DNA of 64,000 nucleotides from Hemileia vastatrix (taxonomy: Eukaryota; Basidiomycota; Pucciniomycetes; Pucciniales; Zaghouaniaceae): positions 26,747,317-26,811,316 of the forward strand of contig JASXTE010000011.1 in assembly GCA_030280995.1 (NCBI GenBank), given 5' to 3'. Positions 12,495 through 23,660 of this stretch are shown piece after piece. The notes under the pieces are model-generated. The model ran no database searches and was not told the DNA's origin. It was given only the letters and a program-made list of their open reading frames with translations. A program made the position numbers and the translations under genes. Within the stretch, counting starts at the first letter, position 1. Each line of letters begins with the position of its first letter.

Positions 12495-13247
12495 TTGTAA
12501 AATCATCAAATATTTATTATTCTTTCATAAATTTTTATAAATAAATCTGATAAATAAATTTACTAAACTAAAGTAAAGGGCAAACAACCTTGTGTTGTAT
12601 AAAAGGTAATAATGACAACTTAAATTGTATCATGGCGTTCCTCTAGCCTATACCTGTGGAAAGTCCAGGACATAGTTTCTAGACTTGTCTGTATTTTGGA
12701 ATGATGAATTATCATTACTTTAAAACTAGTAAATTTGGCTTATCTTTTTTAATAATTTATGAAATTATTCTAAATTTTGGTGACTTGCACCCCTTACTTC
12801 AATAAATTTCAGGGTAGGGTGTTGCCAAATTTTCCAAACAGATATAGAATTTGTTGACTTACCTCTATTTAGAAATACAAATTGGTGATGAGGTGGTAAA
12901 AGTATGTTGTTGATGAGGATGATAAAGGAATAGAAATTAAGATGGTGGTGAGGAGGTGATGAACATATTTGAACAAGTATCAGTATTTTTTCACCATCTG
13001 AAATTCCAAAAGTTTGATATTTTAAATTCCATTAAGGACAAATGGTGTTATTAGAGTCTCTTTATATAACTATCTTTGATAAGATTTAAAGTAACTATTA
13101 AAGTCATTCCCCAACTAGTAACCAAAAAACAATTAATCAATTGAAAAAGTAAAGTATTTTTTTAATTTCCTCATAAGATTGGCCATTCTTTATATATTCC
13201 ATAATAAATTCTTTTTTATAAACTTTTCTTGCTTTTCCAACTCACAA
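12495..13247. other. No gene seen
   Basis: AT-rich sequence with a GATGATG/GGTGGTGAGG-type low-complexity run at about 12870-12965. The stretch 12640-12690 (GGAAAGTCCAGGACATAG) is less AT-rich but has no frame I can support. Confidence 0.4.
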
Positions 13248-13955
13248 TGTAGAAAGACTCTTACAGTTGCCTTGCTTTATGCAGAATCCAAGGGATTTGG
13301 ATAAACCTAAGAAAGCATTGTCCCTTTAAATAAAATACAGGTTCACAATTAACTAAGCTGAATCATCTACTTGATAATAAAAGATCAGTTGACCAATTGG
13401 TATTAAGGGCTTAGAATTTTAGAATCAGTGTTATTAAAGATACGATGAATAAATACAACAACATAGTTGTAATTAGAAAAGTTATTTAAATGATTGAAAA
13501 TTTATGTTTTATAAAGATTTTATTTTTATGAACAGATTTTATAAATGAGTACCTAAATTTAAGACCTTTATAATTATACCCTATAAGTATATATGTATGG
13601 TTTTTTATTTAATATTTATGATGAGTTATATAAAAGTTTTATTTTATAAGGGTATTAAAATTTATGAAATGTTATGTAAATATTATTATGGTTATTTTTA
13701 TAATGCATTTTTCACAATAAGTTGATAATCCTACTAATTTTGAGTCTACAGCCTTTATATGCATATTCAAGTCATGTGCCCAGATTTTTCAGTGGGAGCT
13801 CATCTGTAGCTTATCCAAAACTTGTCCAGACTTCTGGACTCAATTAGAACCTTAAACCCTTAATAAAAATATAGTAAAATTACAGACAAAAAAGCTTCTT
13901 CTCCTTCAAATTACCATCTTATTTTTGTATTCTAAGCAACCCTATTCATCCAACA
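13248..13955 (-). mobile_element. Element C family LTR fragment, inverted
   Basis: Read on the minus strand, it ends with the LTR terminus ...GTCTTTCTACA (plus-strand TGTAGAAAGACTC at 13248) and contains the reverse complements of the CTTGGATTCTGC, CTTTATTTA/AAAGGGACA and AACACTGATTC landmarks of the element C LTRs. The other edge, near GGTTGCTTAGAAT at about 13935-13955, matches the AATAGGGCTGC region in part. It lies about 4 kb from the plus-oriented fragment at 8393-9165, so the two form a large inverted pair. Confidence 0.75.
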
Positions 13956-15279
13956 AAAATGCATCAAAATTAAGTAGTTTATCAAAAATAAAAAGTATTT
14001 AGTAAACTTTATAAAGCTATTAAAAATATAAGAAACATAGTAAAAGCTATAAGAAAGTTTCCTAAGGCTCTTGAGCTTCCTAAATTTCATTTCCATATGT
14101 TTTTCTGTGTGTAAATATAATTTTTTTCCATTAAATAAATTTTTTATCTTGACTTGATTAGTTGACCCATTTTTTGCATTAAACCATCCATTATTTTAAT
14201 CATAAAAACATATAAAGTAAGATTTACCTTTCTGCTCTCTATAGAATTCATCCCAGCTTCCATTATATTTTTTTAACTTCCATAATAAACTTTATACTGC
14301 CAAATCCTCCCTCCAATTAAGAGTGTCCTCATTCTTAAATTTTCATATTTGATTGATCATACATTCATCTTCTCTTCATCCTCTTCAACCATCTCCTCTA
14401 ATAAATATATTTGGCTTCATCTTCATCATCATCATTATAAGATTTCTTCAAAGGATTTAGCTGTAACATGAAAATCATTCACCAGATACTAGGTTACTTG
14501 AATAATATCAAATCCTGGCCTGTCATCTTTGCAGGCTAAAAAAAGTTGAATATATTTGTCCAGTAATTCCTTCCAGAACCAGGTCTACACAGGCAAAGGA
14601 GATTTACCTGATCCCACCATAACTAAAAAATAATATCCAAAATCCCCACTTTCTTTAGAAATATTAGGGCCTAAAAAGCTTCCTCTCACAAAATTCCTAG
14701 TCCTGATCCTGAGCTTCTACATTCATCTCAAGATCTTAAGCCTATTATGCCTGTTTCTCCTTTTAGTTTTGCTGAAACTTTATTTCCTGGCTCCAAGTTT
14801 TTGTCAATTTCTTTATCATTCTTAAATCTACCTACTAACTATCCACTCCTTTCTTTAATCAATCAAAATTAACAATACAGATGATGTTGGCCAGGTTCAA
14901 ATTGAATATATAAATCATTATCCTATATTTCATAGATAACTCTTTTTAGATTTTTGTGATGATATGAAGAAAATTTTTTTAACTTATTTTAAAGATACTC
15001 TAGCCAATAAAAATGAAGAAATTATGAAGTGAAGATTAATAATGCAAAGCTTTGATGCTGATGTAGAAATATTTCAAGGAGATTATTTGTTTTGATTGTA
15101 CTTCTCTTCTTTAAAATTTGTTTCTTTAGTGCTTTTAAACATGCTGTCTGGTTGATCCTATCTTCCATCTGACTGTATTAATATAAAATTGAAATAAACC
15201 ACGTTTTCCTTGTGATAATTTAACTACTGAGAGCCAGGTTTGAATCCCTTCAGAATCCCCTCTACCAATCTCTAATTGA
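13956..15279. other. Decayed AT-rich DNA ahead of element B
   Basis: No open frame of interest. It may hold unrecognisable internal sequence of element B, because the recognisable integrase tail starts directly after it. A TTCATC/ATC-rich low-complexity run lies at 14365-14440. Confidence 0.4.
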
Positions 15280-15580
15280 CACAGAATGAGAACCATATGA
15301 TAGAAAACATCCAGTATTTCCTATTTCTCTTATAAAACCATACCATTCAAATGATACTGCTCTATATCCAAGAAGATCAGGAAGGCATAAACAGCAACCT
15401 GAAGAAATAGTTAAAAAGCCAGAAATTGAAAAGATACTTAAAAAAATATACATTACAAAAGAAAAGGGAGTTGAGTATCTATTAAGGTTTAAAAAAAATC
15501 ATGTGAATATGACCAGTGGAATCCAGAAAATGAAATATCTTATCTTAAAGATCTCTTGAAAAAATTTAAATCCAAATAAT
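15280..15580 (+). pseudogene. Element B integrase tail and chromodomain remnant
   Basis: Translation after ACCATATGATAGAAAACATCC gives an integrase tail like that of element A (HPVFPISLIKPYHS against HPIFLISLLKPYTS), a basic linker (RRSGRHKQQ), then a chromodomain start PEIEKILKK with YITKEKGVEYLLRF. A frameshift in the following A-run breaks the second half of the chromodomain. Only the last part of pol survives; the rest of the element cannot be read. This makes B a relative of A. Confidence 0.75.
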
Positions 15581-15696
15581 ACTGTTTAATTCAGTATATG
15601 TATCATAGAAAATTTAAAAATTATTTTTCTATTCACTCCTTACTTATTGATCAAATTGTCTTAACATTTTTTTATTGTTTTTTTTGGGTGAGGGAG

Positions 15697-16620
15697 TGTC
15701 AGCCTAGGTATCCCCAGGACTGATTAATTCTTCTGTTTAAAATAAGATAACTTTAATTAAATTAAGCTTATAACTTAAAAATAAGGCTAAAATACTTACA
15801 TATATGGTTATAATACTTATATATATAATTATTACACTATTATATGACTTATGGTAGTCTAAATAGCTTATAAATAACCTAATAATATTTTTTAAGGTGT
15901 TAATGGAGTCATAATATACTTATCTTAAGTGATATTAAGTATTATATAGACATACATAAGCATATATGTATACATAAACCTCATATTCAGTGAAATATGT
16001 AGTTATATAATGTATATTTAGGTCTATTAATGGGTTTTAACATCTTAATAGCCTATAACCTTTATTTTTATGCTTAGTTTAGGTCATATGGACATATTCA
16101 GTGGATTAACAATACCTACACAAGCATATACACCTTTTTCAGGTGCATAAAACCAGTTTGGAAAACTTAATCTAATTCCTTTGATCGATTTTCACAGATT
16201 TATGGGTTGGGATATGATTACTGGGTTAATATGGATGCTTGGGGATGTTATTGGGGGTTTTTACAGATAATTTGGATCTTTATATGCTTTGGGTTTCATT
16301 ATATACTCTTTGGGTGAGTTATTTTACCTGTTTCTTTATGGTATCTGCATTTATCTGTTTATTCTATTTATGGTATGGCTCTGTAGTATCATTAATTTTG
16401 ATGGAGGGTCCTTACTGGAGGTCTGGGTAATGAAACTGCTTGGAGTGAACGCCATGGGGAGTTTATGGGCCCTCACAGTGTTTTAATTTCTGGGGATAGC
16501 AGTGACATCATCTGGATTGAAGGTCTGTGCACTCCAGTGGATTTTGATATAAGTAAAGGAGGATTTGATGGGTTATTAGACATCACTTACTTACTAAACA
16601 TCAAATAAACTCTATAACAA
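15697..16620 (+). repeat. Element B 3' LTR (start firm, end uncertain)
   Basis: GGTGAGGGAG followed by TGTCAGCC at 15697 copies the polypurine tract and LTR start of element A at 7120. After the first dozen bases the two LTRs differ, so they are related subfamilies. The stretch 16200-16560, with a higher G content and several short open frames, lies inside the presumed LTR; I find no protein match for those frames. The end at 16620 is a guess. Confidence 0.5.
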
Positions 16621-16904
16621 AATTATTATTATAAATAAATATATTTTAAAGCATTTAAAAATTGATATTATCTATATATAAGCTATAAATATATTTTATT
16701 GATCTATTTTCCACCACTAGCACACATAAAAATACAAGTATTGTGATTTTATATTGAGAATAACTATTTTATTAGTCTTCCCCTGAGGTTTAATCACTAA
16801 ATCATTTAACAATAAGTAGTAGGACCATTAATTTTTACTATTAAATCATACTTAGATACTAGCATACACTGACACATTGGGAGTTGGAGAAGACAGAGAA
16901 GAGT

Positions 16905-17830
16905 TTATTTCCTTAATAGTAGAAGACACAGCAGTAGATTTGAAGAATATCTTTCAGACAAGTAGGTTTTAATTATTTTGACTCCCTCTTCAACTCTCTT
17001 CTTAGTATTAAAAACATTGACTGTGTGACCTCTATTACCACAATAAAAGCATGTGCTTGCATTAGTGGTGCCTGTAGACTCTTTTGGTTTGGGTTTGGTC
17101 ATTGAGTGAGAAGTTACAGAGTCAGAGATAATGGTAGGTGTCTTGGTTTGTAGGTTTTCAATAATAGAAATGATTCTTAATTCCAGTGATGTACAAGTAA
17201 TTCCTGAGAATGTAACAACAGATAATGATTGTATTACAGGAGTAAAATCAACTTGGCAAGACTGGGGTGCAGAATCAAGAGGTGTACACTTATAAATTTC
17301 ATCTGAAATAGTGAATTTGAGAATTTCCAAGCAATGTGGAGTATATTGTAACTTAGAAATTTGAGATTTCATTGCTATGTCAGGTGATTTTTAATTCTTT
17401 TTGTTGAAGTATTTAAAGAGAAGTTGAACAGATGACACAAATTTTTTTTCAAATTCCTTTCTGAAGATGTTAACAATTACTTCTGGAGCACCAATTAGTC
17501 AAATTAGGTGTTTAATATTTTCTTCTAAAGTGTATTTAATAATATGACAAACATATTTTAATCCTCTATCAGAATGTGGATCAGCATTGTTGGTAAAAGA
17601 GTTGGAGATATTAAGTATTCCTCAAGGTCATGTGAAGAGATTATAGCCAAATAATATATTAGTTCATCCAACCAGTCAGTGAAATTTGAACCCTTTAACA
17701 TTTGGACAAAGAGAAAAATTTTGGAGCTTTGTAGAGGAGTTAAGTCAAAACTATCATTAGAAGAGTGTGTGATTGATGACATAGCAGGCTGCTGATGAAG
17801 GTATGTGGATGAGGAAGACAAAGAAGACAA
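16905..17830 (-). pseudogene. Ty1/copia gag remnant
   Basis: Two minus-strand frames are read in order: 17830-17558 with a Ser-rich start and the copia-gag type LKGSNFTDWLDELIYYLA, then 17372-16905 with a Lys/Pro-rich linker and a zinc knuckle CFYCGNRGHTVNVF. The knuckle has C-X2-C-X4-H, but the last Cys reads Phe. About 185 bases between the frames are out of frame. No protease, integrase or reverse transcriptase follows on the minus strand, so the element is truncated after gag. It would package element RNA in the active ancestor. Confidence 0.7.
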
Positions 17831-18259
17831 AGAAATTAACTCAAATTTAGATGAAGAATGAAGATTAAGGTTATGGCATAATGTATATAAGTATGTGTTA
17901 ACTTAGTCAAAAATTTCAACCTAAATAATATTACAGGTGTCAATGCACCATTAGGAAGTATAAATGTTGACCAATCTGCAATTAAATTAATTGCAATAAA
18001 AATAATTATACCCCAATTTTCTTCCACAATTAATTTTTGCTAATAATTGGGTTATTAGACCTTTTACATGTCAATTTTCACCTCTATATAAAATTTTTAT
18101 CCTCAATTTTTCATAACCACATCTTGAACAACTTTGTGGATGTGCCAGCATCCCTACCTTACTGGGCACTCCCATCCTGTCTATTCATTCTATCCATTAA
18201 AAACCCCATCCCATCCCATCTGTCTGTTTCTTCTCCTTTTCATCTTCAAATATCTCAAC
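17831..18259. other. Possible copia LTR material
   Basis: On the minus strand TGTGGAAG begins near 18030, and CTTCCACAATTAAT recurs at about 26351. On the plus strand TGTCAATGCACC starts near 17937, resembling TGTCAATGTTC on the minus strand at 26424. These hint at copia LTR ends in this stretch, but I cannot pair two complete copies. The part 18130-18250 is pyrimidine-rich, with no supported frame. Confidence 0.3.
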
Positions 18260-19590
18260 ATGCCTTGTCATCATAGATCTTCTCAAAGGCAGAATTCCCC
18301 CAGTTGTTCTTCAAATACCATTACTCTCTCTTTCCCCTGATCAGCTGAGAAATCAAAGACCATTCAAATAAAAAAAGATGATTATCTCATACTTATCAAC
18401 TGGCTGAAATCTAAAGCTAATTATGATTCTTGTTTTGGTACTGAGAATTCAACTAAAGTAGGATGGCCCCCTGCATCAAAAGTTAATGGATATCTTCTAA
18501 TGGCCAATGAATTAAAATATAAGACAAAGGGAAGGATTGATCTTTTTCCTATACATATGTCTGAGCACCTCAAGTACTATTGAGCCAAATACTAGAAGGC
18601 TAAGAATCTTTCATCTTCCACTGGTTTTGGTGTTACTGATCTTGATATCAGTAAGGGCATCAAATCTATAAAAAATTAATTGATTATTTATGTCCTTACT
18701 ATAGAGAGATGGATTCCATATTTGAAGAGTGAGCCCATGTTAATCCTGAAAACATGTTGGATGGAGAGGATGATATCTCCAAACATGATGTTGAAAGAAA
18801 TACTTTTCCTTCCTCTTCTACTCATGCCTCCCCCCATTTGACTTTCCCCAATAAAGATATATTTTCAAAAGATTCTTATGGCAATATAAACCAACCTGAT
18901 CTAACTACAGTTAGCCTTTATTTCTTGTCTAGTTGTTTTTTTTTAATTCTAAAAAGGCTAATGAAAAAAACAAGGATCCTCAAGCAAGTGAGTCTGAAGC
19001 TAGGATCAATGATGAAGAGCAAATTTTTACCTCCAAAAAAAGCAAATACCAAAACTACTCTGAATTTTAGCAGTCAAAGAAATAGAAACAGATATAGTTT
19101 TTTCCAAACCCCTTTTTCTTCCATTGATGATTTTTTGGAGAAACATGAGGCTGGTAAGCAATAGCATACCTCTTAATAATTAAGTAAGCTTTTATTTTAT
19201 TTTGTTAATATTCCTTTTCACTCTAGGTAAAGTTGAAGTTTCAAGAGATACTCTCAGCCTCCAAAAACAACAATAAAAGCTCACTTTAAGCAGGGATGAT
19301 AGGGCACAAGACTTGGAGGAGAAGAAATTTGAGCTCTCTTTGCAGAGGAGTGAGAGGGTACAAAACTTGGAGGATAAGAAATTGGATTTTCTTTACAGAG
19401 GGATGGGAGGGTACAATAATTGGAGTAGAAGAAATTTGAGCTTTCTTTACAGAGGGATGGGAGAGTACAAGACTTGGAGGAGATGAAATGTGAGCTTTCC
19501 TTAAAGAGGGATGAGAGGGCACATGACTTGGAGGAGAAGAAATTCAAGATAAAGAAAGAAGTGAAATCTCTTGAGTACAATTTCTAGTTG
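18260..19590 (+). pseudogene. Myb/SANT-like (trihelix-type) protein gene, decayed
   Basis: From an ATG at 18260 the translation gives a Ser-rich leader, a stop at about 18338, then DYLILINWLKSKANYDSCFG, WPPASKVNGYLLM, KGRIDL and, after two more stops, AKNLSSSTGFGVTDLD and PYYREMDSIF. This order (acidic/aromatic helices, GKRIDL-like turn, STGxG-T-D, PYYxxMDxIF) is what I know from Myb/SANT-like DNA-binding proteins of basidiomycetes. The frame then continues at 18754-19164 (MLDGEDDISK onward). A candidate intron lies at about 19166-19225 (ending CACTCTAG), leading into a coiled-coil exon at 19301-19569. At least five stops or frame changes make it non-functional. It could be a host gene or a gene carried by a DNA transposon. 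Confidence 0.55.
19301..19569 (+). repeat. 54-bp coding minisatellite, five units (18-residue coiled-coil repeat)
   Basis: Units start at 19301, 19355, 19408, 19462 and 19516. A unit encodes about RAQDLEEKKFELSLQRSE, rich in Glu, Lys and Arg with Leu at helix spacing, so the repeat is a coiled-coil extension of the preceding Myb/SANT-like gene. Unit 2 has lost one base (53 bp), which shifts the frame and makes the following units unreadable in the original frame. Expansion of the coiled coil therefore came before loss of the gene. Confidence 0.85.
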
Positions 19591-19645
19591 GATCAAATAA
19601 ATTTCAAGTATAAACTTGAAAATTGATAAAAAAAGAATGTTTTAA

Positions 19646-20010
19646 TGATAGAATGTGTTACAGCTAATAAATTTCTTGGGGAAATTGAACGCTTAAGGAA
19701 AATTTTTTATGACTAGTTGTTTTTCTTTTCTTCATATTTTATTTTAAATTTTTTTAGAAATTCTTCTTGATAGAATTCATTAAAGCTAATAAATATGTTG
19801 AATAAATTGACTGCTTAATGAAATTGTTTGATTGCTAGTTTTTTTTATTTTTTTCAATCATATATCACTCCAATTTTTTTAAAGTTTTCTTGATAAAATT
19901 CATTAAAGCTAATAAATCTGTTGAGGAAATTGACTGCTTAACAAAACTTTTTGATAACTAGTTTTTTTTATTGTTTTTGTTCATATTTCATTTTAAAATT
20001 TTTTCAAGTC
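19646..20010 (+). repeat. Tandem triplication of the gene's last segment, 122-123 bp
   Basis: Copies start at 19646, 19768 and 19891. Each begins TGATA(G/A)AATTCATTAAAGC or a variant, continues TAATAAAT and TTGAGGAAATTGA-like sequence, then a T-rich stretch. The first copy encodes a plausible protein end (MIECVTANKF then GEIERLRKIF and a stop); the third encodes a similar end. Copies 2 and 3 thus look like duplicates of a terminal coding segment plus its 3' flank. Confidence 0.75.
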
Positions 20011-20019
20011 AAAAAAATT

Positions 20020-20313
20020 ATAATCTTATTTGAAAATTTAGCAACACCCCCCCCCCTGCAATTTACTCTGAGAAGGGGTAAGGATTACCAAATTTCTATT
20101 TTTTTTCATAAATAATTAATTAAATCAATTAAAAAAAGATAATAAACCAAGTAAAGAATTCCAAATACTATCTGGAAACAATTTCATGAGCAAATTCAAA
20201 GAAAACATAGGACAAGAATGGTATTATGAACTCATTCATAGAATATAAATGACTGAAAACCTTTATACAACAAAAGGGCCCAATGTTACAATACATAGTT
20301 TGATTTATTATCC
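20020..20313. other. Intergenic AT-rich DNA with a C homopolymer
   Basis: An 11-base C run at about 20046-20056 and an AT-rich remainder. No feature beyond this. Confidence 0.5.
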
Positions 20314-21033
20314 TTAAACAGCGTGAAAAAAGTGTGCGCTAGAATTCTAGTGCTTTTATCTTTCCCTTGTTGTAATTCTGCTTGCGACTTCAGTCTATGT
20401 CACTGAATGACTGTGTTCTATCTCATTTCTCCCACCCCCTACCTTATGTCCCCTTCCTGTATTTCCAATCTATTCTTAAAACTCTCCTCAATTACTACTA
20501 GACTAAAGAGGGGCAATGCGCTTCATCCGAGTTTCTCCCTGAATAGTCTAGAGGAACTGAAAAACAGGTTACTGAAGCAGTGAAGAGTTTCAATGTGCAT
20601 GCCAAAGAAAAGCAGCAGAAGTAGACAAAAAGGAAATGTAAGAGCTAAGTGGTGCAGTAATAAATGAAGTGACATTCACTCACCATAATTGTGATTTGTA
20701 CATCTGGAGTTAAAGCTGGTGTAAAGGAGAATAGGTCTCAAACAATCTCAGCATCACTTGAGACTCTACTGTGTCACCTAAGTGGTGGAAGCTTTACTCA
20801 GTATTTATATCACTACTTTTACAAATTTTATTCCCCCAATACTATACTCAAAATTGAAAATTTGTGAAGGAGAATGAATGATTATGCTAGCCAGTCTTAA
20901 TTATGCAATATGAATATCAATATTGAATATCCTCTTTTTTTGATCCTGTTGATATAATATTTTCAACAAAAAATTAAGAATACAACTTTGTCATTTAAAT
21001 AGATAGATAAGTCAATATGATTGTTTCAAATCC

Positions 21034-22468
21034 AATGAGTGATTCAGGTTTATAATCAAAGTTAAATTGGTCAAGTTATAGCCATTTCAAACTAACATGT
21101 TATTTTCACTAAGAAGTGCTATATCTCACTCAAATTTTTAAATAAAATAATAATTTCAAGATATAGAAATGTTAATATGATGATACCAAATCCAATGAGA
21201 TTTTCAGATTAAAAATCTAAGTTAAATTGTCAATGTTATATCCATTTCAACCTAACATGTTATTTTCACTAAGAAGTACTATATCTCACTCAAATTTTTA
21301 GCTAAAATAATATTTTCAAGATATAGAAATGTTAATATATTGATTCCAAATCCAATGAGTACTTTATATTTTGAAGCTAATTAAAATTGGTAAAGTTATA
21401 GCTATTTCAACCTAACATGAACCTAGCATGTAATTTTTACTGAGAAGTGACACATCTCATTATTTGTTATGAGTCGGCCAATAAGACTTATACTCTAAAT
21501 CTGAATAGCTCATTAGCTTGAAATAACTATAGTAAACTTTATATATCTTTAAATTATTATGGTTACTTGAAATTTGAGTGAGATGTGGAAGTTCTTAGTG
21601 AAAATCACATGTTAGTTTGAAATGGCTATAACTTTGCAAATTTTAGTTAGATTCTGAATCTAAATAGCTCATTGTATTTGGAATAACTATATTAACCTTT
21701 CTGTATCTTAAAATTATTACTATAGCTAAAAATTTAAGTGAGATATAGTACTTCTTAGTGAAAACAAGCTGTTAGTTTGAAATGGCTTTAAATTTATCAA
21801 TTTTACTTAGATTCTAAAGATGAATAGCTCATTAGATTTTTAATCACTATATTAATCTTTCTAATTCTTAAAATTATTATTTTAGCTAAAAATTTGAGTG
21901 ATATATAGTACTTATTAATGAAAATAACATGTTAGGATGAAATGGCTATAAAATTGCGAATTTTACTTAGATTCTAAATCTGAATAGCTCATTGGATTCA
22001 GAATCACTATATTAATCTTTTTATTTCTTGAAATTATTATTTTAGCTAAAAACTTGAATGAGATATAGTACTTCTTAGTGAAAACAACATGTTAGGTTGA
22101 AAGGGCTATAACATTACCAATTTTACATAGATTCAAAATTTAAAGTGCTCATTGAATTTGGAATCACTATATTATCATTTATATATCTTGAAAATATTAT
22201 TTTAACTAAAAATTTGAGTGAGATATAGTACTTCTTAGTGAAAATAACATGTTAGGTTGAAATGGATATAAAATTGACAATTTTACTTAGTTTCCTAATC
22301 TGAATAGCTCATTGGATTTGTTATCATCATATTAACCTTTCTATATCTTGAAATTATTATTGTATTTATAGATTTGAGTGAGATATAGCACTTCTTAGTG
22401 AAAATCACATGTTAGGTTGAAATGGCTATAACTTGACCAATTTAACTTTGATTATAAACCTGAATAGC
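21034..22468. repeat. Opposed arrays with an exact 160-bp period
   Basis: On the right half the word CTCATT recurs at 21509, 21669, 21829, 21989, 22149, 22309 and 22469, each 160 bp apart. On the left half its complement AATGAG recurs at 21034, 21194 and 21354, also 160 bp apart. Units share GAGTGAGATATAGTACTTCTT, AACATGTTAGGTTGAAATGG and CTATAAC-type blocks (or complements) but have diverged at perhaps 10-20 percent of sites by eye, while hardly any insertions or deletions are seen. The turn-over point lies at about 21480, near TATGAGTCGGCC. Confidence 0.9.
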
Positions 22469-22668
22469 TCATTGAATTTGAAACAGTTATATTGACTAAT
22501 CTATCTATTTCAATGACAAAGTTGTGCTTAATTCTTAATTTGTTGTTGAAAATATCATATTAACAGGATCAAAAAAAGAGGATATTCAATATTGATATTC
22601 ATATTGCATAATTAAGACTGTCTAGCATAATTTTTCATTCTCCTTCACAAACATTTATTTTTGAGTAT

Positions 22669-22889
22669 CACCACAAAAAAACATCCAGCACCTGCTAGCA
22701 GGTACCAACCCCTCAATCCATTTGTGTTTCAAGCATCTTTCAGATTTGATACCGTGCTAGCTGGAAAGCTGGAATGTTCAGTGTTCAATGCACAGTCTTC
22801 CAAGAAGAATTACAGCTGAGTTAAGAATGAATCAAATAAATGATAGGGATTGGCACCTGCTATCAGGCACCAACATTTTTTTTCTGGTG
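22669..22889. mobile_element. 221-bp CACCA-ended MITE with TAT target duplication
   Basis: Ends are CACCACAAAAAAACATCC on the left and the reverse complement of CACCAGAAAAAAAATGTTGG on the right, with similarity running about 45 bp inward. TAT is duplicated at 22666-22668 and 22890-22892. Removing the element and one TAT restores GAGTATATTATTGGGGG, which matches the opposite arm of the host palindrome (GAGTATAGTATTGGGGG, reverse-complemented). A palindrome CCTGCTAGCAGG starts about 22 nt inside the left end. It is non-coding and so non-autonomous. Confidence 0.85.
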
Positions 22890-23234
22890 TATATTATTGG
22901 GGGAAAAAAATTTGGACAAGCAATGAGAGAAACACTGAGTATAGCTTCCACCACTAAGCTAACACAGTAGAGTCTTAAGTGAAGCTGATATTGTTTGAGC
23001 CCTATTCTCTTTTACACCAGCTTCAACTCCAGTTGTACAAATCACCATTATGGTGAGTGACTGTCACTGCATTTATTACTGCACCACTTAGCTCTTACAT
23101 TTCCTTTTTGTCTACTTCTGCTGCTTTTCTTTGGTATGCACATGGAAAATTTTCACTGCTTCAGAAACTTGTTTTTCAGTGCCTCTAGACTATTCAATGA
23201 GCAACTTGGATGATGCACATTGCCCCTCCTTAGT

Positions 23235-23555
23235 CTAGCAGTAATTAAAACATTTGTGAAGTGGAGTGGAGAATGATAGAAAGCGGAAGGGACATATAAC
23301 AATAGATAGTGAAAGGGAAATATAACTATAGAAAGTGGAAGGGGAAGATAATAAGGGAATGTGAAAGTGATTAATATAAAGATAGAAAGTGGAAGGGGAG
23401 GATAACAGTGGAAAGTGGAGATATAACAAATGGAAAAGAGTGGAGAAATAAGGAAATATTAGATTGGGTAAAAGGAGGTAATGTCTCAAGAGAAGAGAGA
23501 GAAAATAGAAAGGGGAGGTGAGAGATAAAAAAAAATTAGGTGAGGGAGTACACAA
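23235..23555 (+). repeat. Purine-rich degenerate minisatellite
   Basis: Words such as GATAGAAAGTGGAAGGGG and ATATAACAATAG recur with irregular spacing. The opposite arm of the surrounding palindrome has only a short pyrimidine-rich match (about 20430-20500), so the block has expanded on this side. Long frames on the minus strand here reflect composition only. Confidence 0.6.
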
Positions 23556-23660
23556 ATGGAATCACTTCTGGAATCCTCATTAGAATTATTATAGGAAGCA
23601 AAAAAAAGCACTAGATGTCTAGTGCACTCTTTTTTCCTGCTGTGTTTAATAACTAATATA

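Larger units (their letters stand above)
20314..23649. mobile_element. 3.3-kb palindromic (foldback-type) element with TTAA flanks
   Basis: The two ends are long imperfect inverted repeats. The left begins TTAAACAGCGTGAAAAAAG and the right, reverse-complemented, begins TTAAACACAGCAGGAAAAAAG; both go on to a short palindrome around CTAGAATTCTAG or CTAGATGTCTAG. Arms match in inverted order for hundreds of bases, for example 20515-20830 against 22940-23240 (GAGGGGCAATG, AGCAGCAGAAGTAGAC, GTGGTGCAGTAATAAATG). TTAA at both edges is the target of piggyBac-type transposons, but I see no transposase, so that class is only a suggestion. The centre consists of opposed 160-bp arrays, and the right arm has gained a 221-bp MITE and a purine-rich minisatellite. 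Confidence 0.75.

Noticed and set aside
16239..16486. Hydrophobic plus-strand frames
   Set aside because: Two overlapping frames of similar length in a presumed LTR; no family resemblance and no support for either.
19281..19580. Minus-strand Ser/Cys-rich repeated frames
   Set aside because: Shadows of the 54-bp coding repeat; the plus-strand reading gives a coiled coil and connects to the upstream gene.
23235..23555. Minus-strand hydrophobic frame resembling a membrane protein
   Set aside because: Result of the purine-rich minisatellite read on the opposite strand; no start context or homology is visible.
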